Source of the DNA: Oleidesulfovibrio sp047973035
GTDB taxonomy: Bacteria; Desulfobacterota; Desulfovibrionia; Desulfovibrionales; Desulfovibrionaceae
Direction of reading: 5' to 3'
Assembly: GCF_047973035.1 (NCBI RefSeq)
Contig: NZ_JBKEBF010000034.1
Span: forward strand, 52,897-116,896
Length of the DNA stretch: 64,000 nt
Shown: positions 55,939-64,000 of the stretch, one piece after another
How the letters are laid out: each line of letters starts with the position of its first letter
How positions within the stretch are numbered: position 1 is the first letter of the stretch
Program-made: the position numbers and the translations under genes
Notes under the pieces: generated by a model
Databases searched by the model: none
The model's input: only the letters and a program-made list of their open reading frames with translations
Told to the model about the DNA's origin: nothing

Positions 55939-56643
55939 TTACATGCCAAGGTACGCTTTTTTTACGTCCTCGTTTGCCAGCAGGTTGGCGCCGGTGTCGC
56001 TCATGGTTATGCGGCCTGTTTCCATAACGTAGGCGCGATGTGCAATTTTCAGTGCCTGATTAGCGTTTTGTTCCACCAGAAAAACGGTTACGCCGTCCTG
56101 ATTAACTTTTTCGATAATCTGGAAAATCTGCGCGATGATAATGGGCGCAAGTCCCAGCGAAGGCTCATCAAGCAGCAGCAGTCTGGGACGCCCCATCAGT
56201 GCGCGAGAGATGGCAAGCATCTGTTGCTCTCCGCCGGAAAGCGTTCCGCCCTGTTGTTTACGCCGTTCGGCAAGGATGGGAAACAGCGAAAAGACATAGT
56301 CCAGATCGCGCTTAATCCCTTCTTTGTCGTTACGCAGAAAAGCGCCGAGGTCGAGGTTTTCCATGACAGTCATGTCAGAGAAAATAAGACGGCCTTCAGG
56401 AACCTGATTGATGCCCAGCCGGACTATCTGGTTGGGCTTCATGGTATGTATGGGCTTGCCTTCAAAGGTAACTTCGCCCTTGCTTACGAGAACCCCGCCG
56501 CAGATAGACATAAGCGTGGTGGATTTGCCTGCGCCATTTGCACCGATAAGCGAAACGATTTCCCCTTCGTTAATGGTAAGGGAAACATCGCGCAGTGCCT
56601 GAATATTGCCGTAGTGGGTGTCGATATTACGCAACTCAAGCAT
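55939..56643 (-). CDS. livF: Branched-chain amino acid ABC transporter ATPase LivF
   Basis: A 234-residue ABC ATPase: Walker A GANGAGKST, signature LSGGEQQMLAISRALM, Walker B LLLLDEPSLGLAP. The ATG at 56643 overlaps the last codons of livG (56636) by eight bases; the frame is open further upstream but that would extend into livG. Last gene of the livKHMGF operon; it powers uptake with LivG. Confidence 0.96.
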   Translation of the reverse strand: MLELRNIDTHYGNIQALRDVSLTINEGEIVSLIGANGAGKSTTLMSICGGVLVSKGEVTFEGKPIHTMKPNQIVRLGINQVPEGRLIFSDMTVMENLDLGAFLRNDKEGIKRDLDYVFSLFPILAERRKQQGGTLSGGEQQMLAISRALMGRPRLLLLDEPSLGLAPIIIAQIFQIIEKVNQDGVTVFLVEQNANQALKIAHRAYVMETGRITMSDTGANLLANEDVKKAYLGM

Positions 56644-57421
56644 GAGCGTCTTCTCCGAGGTAAGCCTTGATGACACGAGGGTCTTTACGAACTTCTTCAG
56701 GCGTGCCCTGCGAAATGAGGCAGCCGTATTCCATCACGTAGATGCGCTCGGAAAGCTTCATGACAAGGCTCATGTCATGCTCGATAAGCAGAATGGCCAC
56801 GTTGAATTCTTTGCGGATGCGCAGAATCAGTTCCACCAGTTCTGCAGTTTCCTGCGGGTTCATACCGGCCGCAGGTTCATCCAGCAGCAACAGGCTGGGC
56901 TCTGTGGCCAGAGCGCGGGCAATTTCAAGTCTGCGCTGCGCACCGTAAGAAAGGTTGCTTGCCTGCTCGTCATATAATTTGTGCAGGCCGATGTATTTAA
57001 GCAGATCATAGCTTCGCTGCACTATTTCACGCTCTTCCTGCACTACGCTGGGTGGCCTCAGCAGTGCACCCAGAATACCGGCCTTTGTGCGGCAGTGCCT
57101 TGCGATCATAACGTTTTCCAGAACGGTCATGTTTTTGAACAGACGGATGTTCTGAAATGTACGCGCCATGCCCAGCTGGGTTACAAGGTTCGGCTTCATG
57201 CCGTTGACCAGAGTGCGCTCCTTACCCAGCGGGGTAAAGTTAACTGTTCCCTCGGTGGGGGTATAGATACTGGTAATGCAGTTGAAGAACGTGGTCTTGC
57301 CGGCGCCGTTAGGGCCGATAAGTGCAACGATTTCTCCCGCATCGATAGTCATATCCACTTCGTTAAGAGCGCGCAGCCCGCCGAAGTTTTTAGAAAGGGC
57401 TTTTACGTCAAGAACCGGCAT
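56636..57421 (-). CDS. livG: Branched-chain amino acid ABC transporter ATPase LivG
   Basis: A 261-residue ABC ATPase: Walker A GPNGAGKTT, signature LSYGAQRRLEIARAL, Walker B LLLLDEPAAGMNPQET, and the LivG-type C-terminal extension. The start overlaps the stop of livM by one base (TGATG). Normal length. Confidence 0.96.
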   Translation of the reverse strand: MPVLDVKALSKNFGGLRALNEVDMTIDAGEIVALIGPNGAGKTTFFNCITSIYTPTEGTVNFTPLGKERTLVNGMKPNLVTQLGMARTFQNIRLFKNMTVLENVMIARHCRTKAGILGALLRPPSVVQEEREIVQRSYDLLKYIGLHKLYDEQASNLSYGAQRRLEIARALATEPSLLLLDEPAAGMNPQETAELVELILRIRKEFNVAILLIEHDMSLVMKLSERIYVMEYGCLISQGTPEEVRKDPRVIKAYLGEDAHA

Positions 57422-58647
57422 CAGGCGTCCCCTCCCTTACCGGCATCAAGTTCCGGATCATTGATTTCGTATTTGCGTTTTTTGGGAGTGATAAGCCCCT
57501 GCGGACGGAATACCATCATCAGAACCATGGCGGATGCAAACATGATCATGCGGTATTCTGCAAATTCACGCAGGTATTCGGGCAACAGAATAAGGAATGC
57601 AGCGCCCAGAATAACACCGAAGTTCGACCCCATTCCGCCCAGAACAACAATGGACAGGATAATCGCCGACTCCATGAAGGTGAAGCTGGCGGGGTTGATG
57701 AACGTGGTCTTGGCAGCAAAGATAACACCGGCAAAACCGGCCCATGCAGTACCCACCCCGAACGCCATCAGTTTTACGTTCACGCGGTCAATGCCCATTG
57801 CCTGACAGGCTATTTCATCTTCGCGCAGAGCCTGCAGAGCACGCCCGACTCGTGAATCCTTGATGCGCTGTACCGCAGCTATGGTGACTACGGTCATTAC
57901 CAGTACGATGTAGTAAATGTAGACGCCGGTTTCCGTTACTCCCAGTTCCATACCGAAAAATGACGGTCGGGGAATGTTTGAAATACCGCTGGGACCGTGT
58001 GTGAAATCGCTCCAGTTTTCCAGCACCAGACGAACTATTTCGCCAAAGCCAAGCGTGACGATGGCAAGGTAGTCGCCGCGCAGGCGAAGAACAGGAAAAG
58101 CCAGCGCAACACCCGCCATGGCAGCCAGAATACCGCCGACAGGCAGCACAGCCCAGAAGCCGAGCCCGAAGTGCAGGTTCAGCAGGGCATATGCGTATGC
58201 ACCTATGGCGTAAAATGCGGCGTAGCCAAGAAACAGCAGACCGGAAAGCCCTACGACGATATTCAGGCCAAGGCCCAGAATAACGTAGAGCAGGAATGAA
58301 ATCATAATGTTGGTCTGGTAGGTGGAAACCAGCCACGGCAGCAGCGCACAGAAGCCCAGAACAGCAGAGTAGGTTGTAATAGTAAAGCGCTTGTCGTGTC
58401 CAAGCCGCTGAAACATTTTGGTCACGGCGGAAGGCGTGGTGTTTTTCTGGGCTTTGAGCAGCTCTTTACGGGCCATTGCCCAGCGCCATACAAACGACAG
58501 CACAAAGCTGCCGATGCCCACATACACCATATTCATCCAGCGCCAGTCCACCGTATCATTGATGGTATCCACGCGGACAACCATCAGCGGAAAGGTCAGA
58601 AACATGAACCAGACGCTGATGATCAGTGATTGTTTTATTTTATCCAT
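57421..58647 (-). CDS. livM: Branched-chain amino acid ABC permease LivM
   Basis: A 408-residue membrane permease. Two N-terminal extra helices (about 7-24 and 37-55), as in E. coli LivM, precede the core eight-helix domain (LGLNIVVGLSGLLFLGYAAF, GDYLAIVTLGFGEIVRLVL). The ATG at 58647 has AGGA upstream and is preferred to the TTG at 58656. It lies 29 bases after livH. Confidence 0.95.
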   Translation of the reverse strand: MDKIKQSLIISVWFMFLTFPLMVVRVDTINDTVDWRWMNMVYVGIGSFVLSFVWRWAMARKELLKAQKNTTPSAVTKMFQRLGHDKRFTITTYSAVLGFCALLPWLVSTYQTNIMISFLLYVILGLGLNIVVGLSGLLFLGYAAFYAIGAYAYALLNLHFGLGFWAVLPVGGILAAMAGVALAFPVLRLRGDYLAIVTLGFGEIVRLVLENWSDFTHGPSGISNIPRPSFFGMELGVTETGVYIYYIVLVMTVVTIAAVQRIKDSRVGRALQALREDEIACQAMGIDRVNVKLMAFGVGTAWAGFAGVIFAAKTTFINPASFTFMESAIILSIVVLGGMGSNFGVILGAAFLILLPEYLREFAEYRMIMFASAMVLMMVFRPQGLITPKKRKYEINDPELDAGKGGDA

Positions 58648-58676
58648 TCTATGCAATCCTGAAAGTGTTCGGCTGG

Positions 58677-59585
58677 TTATACCTTTTCAACGGGAGCTTT
58701 ACCCATGATGCCGGAAGGTCTGAAAATAAGGAACAGCACCAGCAGCAAAAAGGCGAACACGTCTTCATAGTCACTGGAAATATAACCTGTTGCGTAGCTT
58801 TCGCTCAGGCCAAGGAACAGCCCGCCGGCCATGGCTCCGGGGATGGAACCGATACCGCCAAGTACTGCAGCTGTAAAAGCCTTGATACCGGCGATAAAGC
58901 CTACGTTAAAGCTGACCTGCCCGACATGCGAAGCAATCAGAACACCACCGAGCGCCGCCAGAGAAGAGCCGAGGATAAACGTGATGGAAATAATCCTGTC
59001 GGCATCAATGCCCAGCAACATGGCCATCTTGCGGTTCTGCGCAGTGGCGCGCATGGCCTTGCCCATTTTGGTGTACCGGATGAACAGCGTCAGTCCGGCC
59101 ATGGAAAGGGCGCTGGCAACAACGATCATCAGGTCGGAAGATGCGAAGATGTGCGCAATGGGTTCCATGAAGTCAAAGTCAGGTACCAGTGCCGGAAACG
59201 GCAGAAAGTCGGAAGTCTGAGCAAGAATAACGTAGTTCTGCAAAAACAACGACATACCGATGGCAGAGATGAGAGGTGCCAGCCGCATGGAGCCACGTAA
59301 CGGCTTGTAGGCTATTTTTTCGATAGTCAGGCCGTACGCTGCCGAATAAATGATGGCTACAACAACTGCAATGGCCAGAATCGCCAGCAGCGGAAAGCCG
59401 TAAATTCCCAACACACCGGCTGTGATAAGACCGGTGAAAGCGCCGATCATGTAAATTTCGCCGTGCGCAAAGTTGATAAGCTCGATGATGCCGTACACCA
59501 TGGTGTAGCCGATGGCGATCAGAGCGTAGATGCTGCCACGGGTCAGTCCGCCCAGAAACAGTTCCCAGAAATAAGTCCAATCCAT
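58677..59585 (-). CDS. livH: Branched-chain amino acid ABC permease LivH
   Basis: A 302-residue permease with about eight helices: GLTRGSIYALIAIGYTMVYG, LINFAHGEIYMIGAF and VLGGIGSIPGAMAGGLFLG are the family marks. Normal length and start. Forms the membrane channel with LivM. Confidence 0.95.
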   Translation of the reverse strand: MDWTYFWELFLGGLTRGSIYALIAIGYTMVYGIIELINFAHGEIYMIGAFTGLITAGVLGIYGFPLLAILAIAVVVAIIYSAAYGLTIEKIAYKPLRGSMRLAPLISAIGMSLFLQNYVILAQTSDFLPFPALVPDFDFMEPIAHIFASSDLMIVVASALSMAGLTLFIRYTKMGKAMRATAQNRKMAMLLGIDADRIISITFILGSSLAALGGVLIASHVGQVSFNVGFIAGIKAFTAAVLGGIGSIPGAMAGGLFLGLSESYATGYISSDYEDVFAFLLLVLFLIFRPSGIMGKAPVEKV

Positions 59586-59666
59586 GAATGCCTTCCGTTA
59601 ACGGTATCCCGCGCTCTTCTACGGGAAGTAACCGGTGTTAACCGTGAGGGTTTATCGTGTGCAAAA

Positions 59667-59702
59667 TATAGGGGACAGGCTGATAGACTGCCTGCCCCCT
59701 GC
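59667..59702 (-). terminator. Partial terminator between livK and livH
   Basis: On the minus strand GGGGCAGGC and GCCTGTCCCC pair around TGATAGACT, followed by TATATTTTG. It stands 25 bases after livK and would let only part of the transcripts reach livH, giving excess binding protein. Confidence 0.65.
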
Positions 59703-59726
59703 AGATTACGTTATGTTGTGCAGTTA

Positions 59727-60842
59727 TTACTGCAGTTCTACGTACTGGCCGTTCTGCACCTGATACATGGAGAAGCCGATGCCTTCGGCGTCACCGATGC
59801 TGTCAAACTTGATGCTGCCGATGGGGGTCTCGGCATAGTTGTTGCGCAGCGCTTCCTTGATTTTGTCGGAATCAGTGCTGCCTGCTTTTTCAACAGCATT
59901 CAGCAGCGCGGTAGCGGCAGCGTAGGCTTCTTTGTAGAATGCGCCGGGATCGGTGCCGAACTCGGCCTTATGATGGGCAATGGCTTCCTGATACATGGGC
60001 AGCTTGCTTACGTCTTTGGAGCTGGTTGCGTAAACGCCTTCTGCGTTTTCACCGGCAACTTTGATGAAGGTGTCATCTTTTACACCGTCAGCAGCGATGA
60101 AAGGCATATCCATGCGTTTTTTACGCATCTGAGAAACCAGCTTGGAAGCTTCAGGATGGTAGCCGCCGTACATTACGCCGTCAGCCTTCGACCGGCGAAG
60201 CTTCTGGACAACTGCGGAGTAGTCCATGGCACCGGGGGTAACGCCTTCAAACAGAACAACTTCAGCCTTGCCGCTTTCTTCGATGAAGGTTTTTGCAAAT
60301 TCGGCATAGCCTTTGCCGTAGTCACCCTTGTCGTGCAGAACTGCAATTTTCTTCAGGCCCAGCTTGTCGATGGCGTAGGAAACACCAAGTTTCGCCTGCT
60401 GGTCGTCAGAGGCAATGGTACGGAAGAAAATGGGGTACTCTTTACTCTGGGTCAGAGCGGGAGTGGTTGCGGAAGGCGACATGACAACGATGTTGGCTTC
60501 CTTGTAAATGGGCAGGGCAGCCTTGGTTGCGCCGGAGCAGATATGGCCCAGAACAACGGTAGCTTTGTCAGAAACAAGCTTTGTTGCGGCGTTTGTTGCC
60601 AGTTCAGGCTTGCACTGGTCGTCCTGCGGCAGAACTTCTACCTGCATGCCCAGAATGCCACCTTTTTCATTGTAGAGTTTTGCAACAATTTTTGCAGCGT
60701 TAACGGTGGGCAGGCCATAAGAAGCCAGATCACCGCTGTGTGCGCCGGGTACACCCAGCTTGATGGTGTCAGCAAATGCGGGGCCAGCCAGCAGAGTGAT
60801 GGCTACGCCGGCAACAAGAGATTTAAGCCAACCTTTACCCAT
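59727..60842 (-). CDS. livK: Branched-chain amino acid-binding protein LivK
   Basis: A 371-residue periplasmic binding protein of the Leu/Ile/Val type. A signal peptide (about 1-25, VAGVAITLLAGPAFA) leads to the mature DTIKLGVPGAHSGDLASYGL. VLGHICSGATKAALPIYKEA and PEASKLVSQMRKKRMDMPF are typical of the fold. The ATG at 60842 follows GGAGGAG. First gene of the operon; exact ligand unknown. Confidence 0.94.
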   Translation of the reverse strand: MGKGWLKSLVAGVAITLLAGPAFADTIKLGVPGAHSGDLASYGLPTVNAAKIVAKLYNEKGGILGMQVEVLPQDDQCKPELATNAATKLVSDKATVVLGHICSGATKAALPIYKEANIVVMSPSATTPALTQSKEYPIFFRTIASDDQQAKLGVSYAIDKLGLKKIAVLHDKGDYGKGYAEFAKTFIEESGKAEVVLFEGVTPGAMDYSAVVQKLRRSKADGVMYGGYHPEASKLVSQMRKKRMDMPFIAADGVKDDTFIKVAGENAEGVYATSSKDVSKLPMYQEAIAHHKAEFGTDPGAFYKEAYAAATALLNAVEKAGSTDSDKIKEALRNNYAETPIGSIKFDSIGDAEGIGFSMYQVQNGQYVELQ

Positions 60843-61485
60843 GATGATTTCTCCTCCGTTAAAAAACAGACAACAAAATTGTGAACGTGTCTAAAATGCG
60901 CTGTTACAGCGAATTTGAGCAAATTAATCTGAGATAATTGCTTTTTGGTACATCCAGCGTTCATTGGTTAAGTGCCACGAAGGAGTGAAATCTGTCAAAT
61001 CTGTAACGGTACAGTTTGGATTTTGTGTAGTTTTATCTTTAGATTACAATATATTATTGAGATTGCCAAAAATGGTATTGAAAATAAAAATGTTTTAAAA
61101 ACAGCATGTTGCGTTTTTTGGCGATGGATGGTGAGCGTTGAAAAAATGGAAAAACAGCAGAATAATTTTGTGGAGTCCCAGCGGTGTACAAAATTATATT
61201 TTGTTTGTTTGTTCGGTTTGTTGTGATGGGGTACTCTTGGAGGTGATATTATGCACTGCTGCTGTATTTGGAGAGGGGAGCCGGCGCTGATGGACGTATA
61301 TACACATGACAGGAAGGGGCAATCGCCGGTATCTCTATGTCATGTGCCTGTTCTGTGTTTGCAAAAGTGTACAAAGTGCTTTGGAAGAGGCGTTGACGAC
61401 CGCTTTTTGTACCAGAAAAGACTGTGTAATGTTCGTGCCGGAGGCTAAACGAGGTGGTCTGCGTACTTTGATGCATAGTTCAGAA
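60843..61485. other. Intergenic region upstream of the liv operon
   Basis: 643 bases between livK and the tRNA terminator, AT-rich. It must hold the livK promoter, which I cannot place. Short frames here (for example 60972-61226) have no ribosome site and odd composition. No repeat or RNA gene is seen. Confidence 0.5.
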
Positions 61486-61522
61486 ACAAAAAAGCCCGCA
61501 TCTTTTTCAAGATGCGGGCTTG
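61486..61522 (-). terminator. Terminator of the tRNA-Gln/tRNA-Glu unit
   Basis: On the minus strand AGCCCGCATCTT pairs with AAGATGCGGGCT around GAAA, followed by TTTTTTG, right after tRNA-Glu. Confidence 0.92.
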
Positions 61523-61530
61523 AGCGTCCG

Positions 61531-61608
61531 TGGCGTCCCCAAGGGGATTTGAACCCCTGTCGCCTGCGTGAAAGGCAGGTGTCCTAGGCCAGGCTAGACG
61601 ATGGGGAC
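61531..61608 (-). tRNA. tRNA-Glu (anticodon TTC)
   Basis: 78 bases with encoded CCA. The acceptor GTCCCCA pairs with TGGGGAC; the anticodon stem CCTGC/GCAGG holds the loop CTTTCAC; the T arm is CAGGGGTTCAAATCCCCTT. Second gene of the unit. Confidence 0.97.
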
Positions 61609-61620
61609 ACTCTAGAATAA

Positions 61621-61695
61621 TGGCTGGGCTGCAAGGACTCGAACCTTGATTAACGGAGCCAGAACCCGTCGTCCTGCCAATTGAACGACAGCCCA
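61621..61695 (-). tRNA. tRNA-Gln (anticodon CTG)
   Basis: 75 bases with encoded CCA. The acceptor TGGGCTG pairs with CAGCCCA; the anticodon loop TTCTGGC gives CTG; the T arm is CAAGGTTCGAGTCCTTG. First gene of the unit, 12 bases before tRNA-Glu. Confidence 0.97.
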
Positions 61696-61710
61696 GTAAC
61701 GAGGTGTGGT

Positions 61711-61737
61711 TCTATAGACAGAGGGGGGCGTTGTCAA
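61711..61737 (-). promoter_or_regulatory. Probable promoter of the tRNA unit
   Basis: On the minus strand TTGACA (61737-61732) is followed by TATAGA (61716-61711) with a short 15-base spacer containing a GC-rich stretch. The position just upstream of tRNA-Gln fits a tRNA promoter. Confidence 0.5.
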
Positions 61738-61840
61738 CCATCAATTCCATCTTTTTTGATTTTTTTGGCACTGCCACATGAAGTTACTTTATTTTGAGTG
61801 ATTATGTACTGCACCAGCGGAAATAGACATGGTCTGTCAG

Positions 61841-63310
61841 CTATCTGCATGAATGCATGGCAGCCCCGAGCCGTTGTATTGCCGTTGTAAGTATTTCTGC
61901 GGAATGCTGGCAGAAGTTGATACGCAGGTAATGGTTACCGTCATCCGGATCTGGAAAAAAAGCCCTGCCATCTGCAACGGAGACTCCGTGCTTACGCGCG
62001 GCCTTGTCTATTTTCTCGGCCGATAAATCGTCCGGCAGCTGCAGCCATGCGAAAAGCCCTCCGTCCGGCGGGGTAATGAATACATCGTCCGGCAGGTATA
62101 ACTCCGCTGCTGTCAGCAGGGTATCGCGCCGGAGCCGGTAAGTGCGGCAAAGGCGGTTCAAGTGATTCCGGTAGCTGCCTACATCGACAAATCGTTCCAG
62201 CGTGCGTTGCACAATACCGGAAGTGGAAAGGTCCAGCATGCGTTTGTAGCGGATAAGATGTTCGCGCACCGGCCCTTCGGCAACAATATACCCCACGCGC
62301 AGCCCGGGCATGAGCATTTTTGAGAATGTACCTATATATATGGTTGTTCCGGCGGCAGAGAGGCTTTTTATGGCAGGTTGAGAATGTCCGTCATAGCGGA
62401 TGTCGCCGGCGTAATCGTCTTCTACCACGGGAATGCCACTGGTTTCTGCGATTGCCGCAAGCTGTCGTCTGCGATGTCCATTCATGCAGATACCTGTGGG
62501 GTTATGGAACGTCGGCATGGTGATGATCAGCCCTTTGCCGTGTACAGCCAACTCTTTTTGCAGCTTTTCAATGATCATACCGCCTTCATCCATGGGAATG
62601 CTGACGATGTTCATACCCAGTGCGCGGAACAAGTTCATGCTTTCCGTATAGGTAGGAACCTCGGTGTATACAGTATCTCCTGCCTGCAGCACTACCTGCG
62701 CAATCAGATAAATTGCCTGTTGTGACCCGGTCGTCACGATAATGTTGTCAGGTGTCGTGGCAATTCCCTGATCAACGAGAATGCGCGCAATGGTCTGCCG
62801 CAGGGGCATATAGCCTGCATCCTCTTCATAACTTAATGCATCTGTACCATCGCGCAGCATGATATCGCGTAACGTTTTGCGGAATGCATCAATGGGAAAA
62901 AGACGCGGGTCACTGTTGCCGCCAGCAAGATGAATTATTTCGCCATCCATTCCACCTGTCCGTAAAGGCAGGCGGTTGCCGCGCCAGATACTATTGTACC
63001 GTTCCGCAGCGTCATATTGCCATCGCGGCCAAGCGGTATGTGCTTCCTCCTGCGCTTTTTCCTGAGGTGCAAAAGAAGGCAGAACAAATGTTCCGCTTCC
63101 CTGACGCGATGCTACCAGCCCGTCAGCTTCCAGCTCTGCAGATGCTGTTTCCACTGTGATGCGATTAAGCCCTTGAGTTCGGGCCAACTGCCGGATTGAA
63201 GGAAGCTTGGTTCCTGCCTCAAGTTCACCAAGCTCGATACGCATACGAAAGTATGCAGCAACCTGCTTATATAGCGGTATTTCACTGTGTCTGCTCAGGG
63301 CTATGCTCAT
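61841..63310 (-). CDS. MocR-type regulator (GntR HTH plus aminotransferase domain)
   Basis: A 489-residue protein. The N-terminal winged helix (about 8-78) reads IPLYKQVAAYFRMRIELGEL, SIRQLARTQGLNRITVETA and GLVASRQGSGTFV. The rest is a fold-type I aminotransferase: NIIVTTGSQQAIYLIAQ, HNPTGICMNGHRR, PVVEDDYAGDIRYDG and the PLP lysine in GTFSKMLMPGLRVGY (near residue 329). MocR proteins are PLP-dependent regulators, not enzymes. It is divergent from a broken EamA transporter gene, its likely target. Start ATG at 63310. Confidence 0.94.
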   Translation of the reverse strand: MSIALSRHSEIPLYKQVAAYFRMRIELGELEAGTKLPSIRQLARTQGLNRITVETASAELEADGLVASRQGSGTFVLPSFAPQEKAQEEAHTAWPRWQYDAAERYNSIWRGNRLPLRTGGMDGEIIHLAGGNSDPRLFPIDAFRKTLRDIMLRDGTDALSYEEDAGYMPLRQTIARILVDQGIATTPDNIIVTTGSQQAIYLIAQVVLQAGDTVYTEVPTYTESMNLFRALGMNIVSIPMDEGGMIIEKLQKELAVHGKGLIITMPTFHNPTGICMNGHRRRQLAAIAETSGIPVVEDDYAGDIRYDGHSQPAIKSLSAAGTTIYIGTFSKMLMPGLRVGYIVAEGPVREHLIRYKRMLDLSTSGIVQRTLERFVDVGSYRNHLNRLCRTYRLRRDTLLTAAELYLPDDVFITPPDGGLFAWLQLPDDLSAEKIDKAARKHGVSVADGRAFFPDPDDGNHYLRINFCQHSAEILTTAIQRLGAAMHSCR

Positions 63311-63496
63311 GTGCGCAATCCTGTATGTCCGTATAGGGAATATATTTCTGCGGATTACGCAGAATTTATATTTTTTTTAAAAAAGATTTCGTTTCTTTTT
63401 TTCGGTTTGGGTTGAAGAATTGTTCGTGTTTTAAGCATATTGTTATTGATGTTGTGTACAGCATACGTCTCGGAATGATGTATGCGAGATAAATTG

Positions 63497-63531
63497 AAAG
63501 TGTCCCCATAGATACTGCCAAAAAGTGTCCC
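63497..63531. promoter_or_regulatory. Direct repeats, likely MocR operator
   Basis: AAAGTGTCCC occurs at 63497-63506 and again at 63522-63531, 25 bases apart, between the divergent MocR and EamA genes. MocR regulators commonly bind such direct repeats (PdxR sites begin AAAGTGG). An end of a mobile element is the alternative. Confidence 0.5.
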
Positions 63532-63592
63532 TTATCAAGGGGTCAATTCGGGAGTAGAGGCGTGCCTACATTTTGATTCCGAGGTGGGTCTT

Positions 63593-63793
63593 ATGTCCTG
63601 CACTGTTTCTCTTTCTGCCCGTAACTTTCTGGGCTCATTACGACTTTCCGGAAACACCGGTGGGTATGTCGCCGCTTTCGCGTCTGCAATTGTCATGTCG
63701 CTTATTGGCGTCATCATCAAATATATAAGCGACGAATACGCCTTGGCGCTAGGCCGGAAAACTTTATTTGAGATTCTTGTTCGAATTATTTGA
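63593..63793 (+). pseudogene. EamA/DMT-family transporter, truncated after the first helix
   Basis: The ATG at 63593 follows GAGGTG and opens MSCTVSLSARNFLGSL. GYVAAFASAIVMSLIGVIIKYISDEYA (in part) is the first transmembrane segment of an EamA exporter. After about 63745 the reading no longer resembles the family (ALGRKTLFEILVRII) and stops at 63793, where the other nine helices should follow. The change coincides with the tandem repeats at 63762-63815, so an insertion probably removed the rest. MocR regulators are often divergent from EamA transporters, which supports the assignment. Confidence 0.6.
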
Positions 63794-63815
63794 GACGCGC
63801 TCTAATTATTTGAGA
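63762..63815. repeat. Three direct repeats at a probable mobile-element end
   Basis: AATTATTTGAGA at 63784-63795 and 63804-63815, and a 10/12 copy (CTTTATTTGAGA) at 63762-63773, spaced 22 and 20 bases, about two helical turns. Serial transposase-binding sites of this kind mark ends of Tn7-like, Mu-like or IS21-like elements. The element would extend to the right, out of the window. Confidence 0.5.
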
Positions 63816-63827
63816 TTTCCAAGCTGC

Positions 63828-64000
63828 TCAGTCGCGAAACCTGCGCAGCACGAAAGAAAGCCAGCCTCCACAGCGTATTAGCACGAAAAACACCTTTCCT
63901 GACGCCGGATGGCCATGTGCCTCCATACAGCGCAGGAAATGCTTGTCAGCCCACCTCCTGTCCGCCTCGTTTTCTATCTGTTCATAGGCGAGGTCATGCT
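63828..64000 (-). CDS. C-terminal part of an unknown protein (partial)
   Basis: On the minus strand a frame enters from the window edge and runs 57 codons to a TGA at 63830-63828. It reads HDLAYEQIENEADRRWADKH and closes GGWLSFVLRRFRD. The composition is protein-like (charged helix, then hydrophobic segment) but I recognise no family. It lies directly inside the repeats at 63762-63815, so it would be the terminal gene of the presumed inserted element. Confidence 0.45.
   Translation of the reverse strand, partial: HDLAYEQIENEADRRWADKHFLRCMEAHGHPASGKVFFVLIRCGGWLSFVLRRFRD

Noticed and set aside
60972..61226. 84-codon plus-strand frame upstream of livK
   Set aside because: No ribosome site and unusual composition.
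61306..61587. 93-codon plus-strand frame
   Set aside because: It runs antisense through the terminator and into tRNA-Glu.

Overview
The window looks like a chromosomal segment of a sulfate-reducing deltaproteobacterium of the Desulfovibrio type. The grounds are an Rnf operon headed by a ten-haem periplasmic cytochrome c, a hydrogenase-maturation gene (hypF), DUF169/TauE proteins, many PAS sensor kinases, a carboxyspermidine-type polyamine operon and moderately high GC. The genus is an inference; no rRNA gene is present. Almost all of the sequence is ordinary, densely coding chromosome with clear intrinsic terminators between operons.

Layout: 1-319 start of hypF (minus, cut by the window edge). 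551-2788 cupin regulator plus acyl-CoA synthetase. 3126-3644 small membrane protein. 3970-6261 PAS sensor kinase (minus). 6501-8132 ftsY. 8410-9563 a low-GC DUF4268 gene broken by a one-base frameshift. 9756-12423 two coiled, possibly flagellum-related proteins and a GT9 glycosyltransferase. 12624-14624 KtrA/KtrB-type K+ uptake. 14951-16474 pepA. 16623-17933 GGDEF protein. 18253-23591 a complete arginine-to-spermidine pathway (SpeA, carboxyspermidine dehydrogenase, carboxyspermidine decarboxylase, SpeB) with a structured leader and a 127-bp inverted repeat. 23872-27181 cheW and a DUF2207/LemA pair (minus). 27711-34590 decahaem cytochrome-rnfCDGEAB-apbE. 35154-41115 universal stress protein, cardiolipin synthase, zinc phospholipase-like protein and two GT4 glycosyltransferases. 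41231-43300 an RTX/VWA type I secreted protein with a LapA-like N-terminus (minus). 44070-47082 DUF169, TauE/SafE and a three-helix membrane protein behind a Rex/HcpR-like palindrome. 47382-54886 a signalling cluster: PhnD-like lipoprotein, histidine kinase with a cysteine-rich insert in its HAMP region, response regulator, PEP-synthase-like phosphotransferase without the PEP barrel, and a dual-specificity phosphatase with a cysteine cluster. 55089-55460 small cysteine protein. 55939-60842 livKHMGF (minus). 61531-61695 tRNA-Gln and tRNA-Glu. 61841-63310 MocR-type regulator. 63593-64000 a truncated EamA transporter next to repeats that look like a mobile-element end.

The most interesting items are the 47-55 kb signalling cluster, whose parts suggest a phospho-relay from a periplasmic binding protein to an unusual dikinase-like enzyme; the RnfD that lacks the S/T-G-A-T flavinylation motif; the RnfE with an added CxxCxxC tail; the long inverted repeat in the polyamine operon; and the frameshift and mobile-element junction that mark recent change. 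All function calls rest on reading motifs by eye; no database search was possible.
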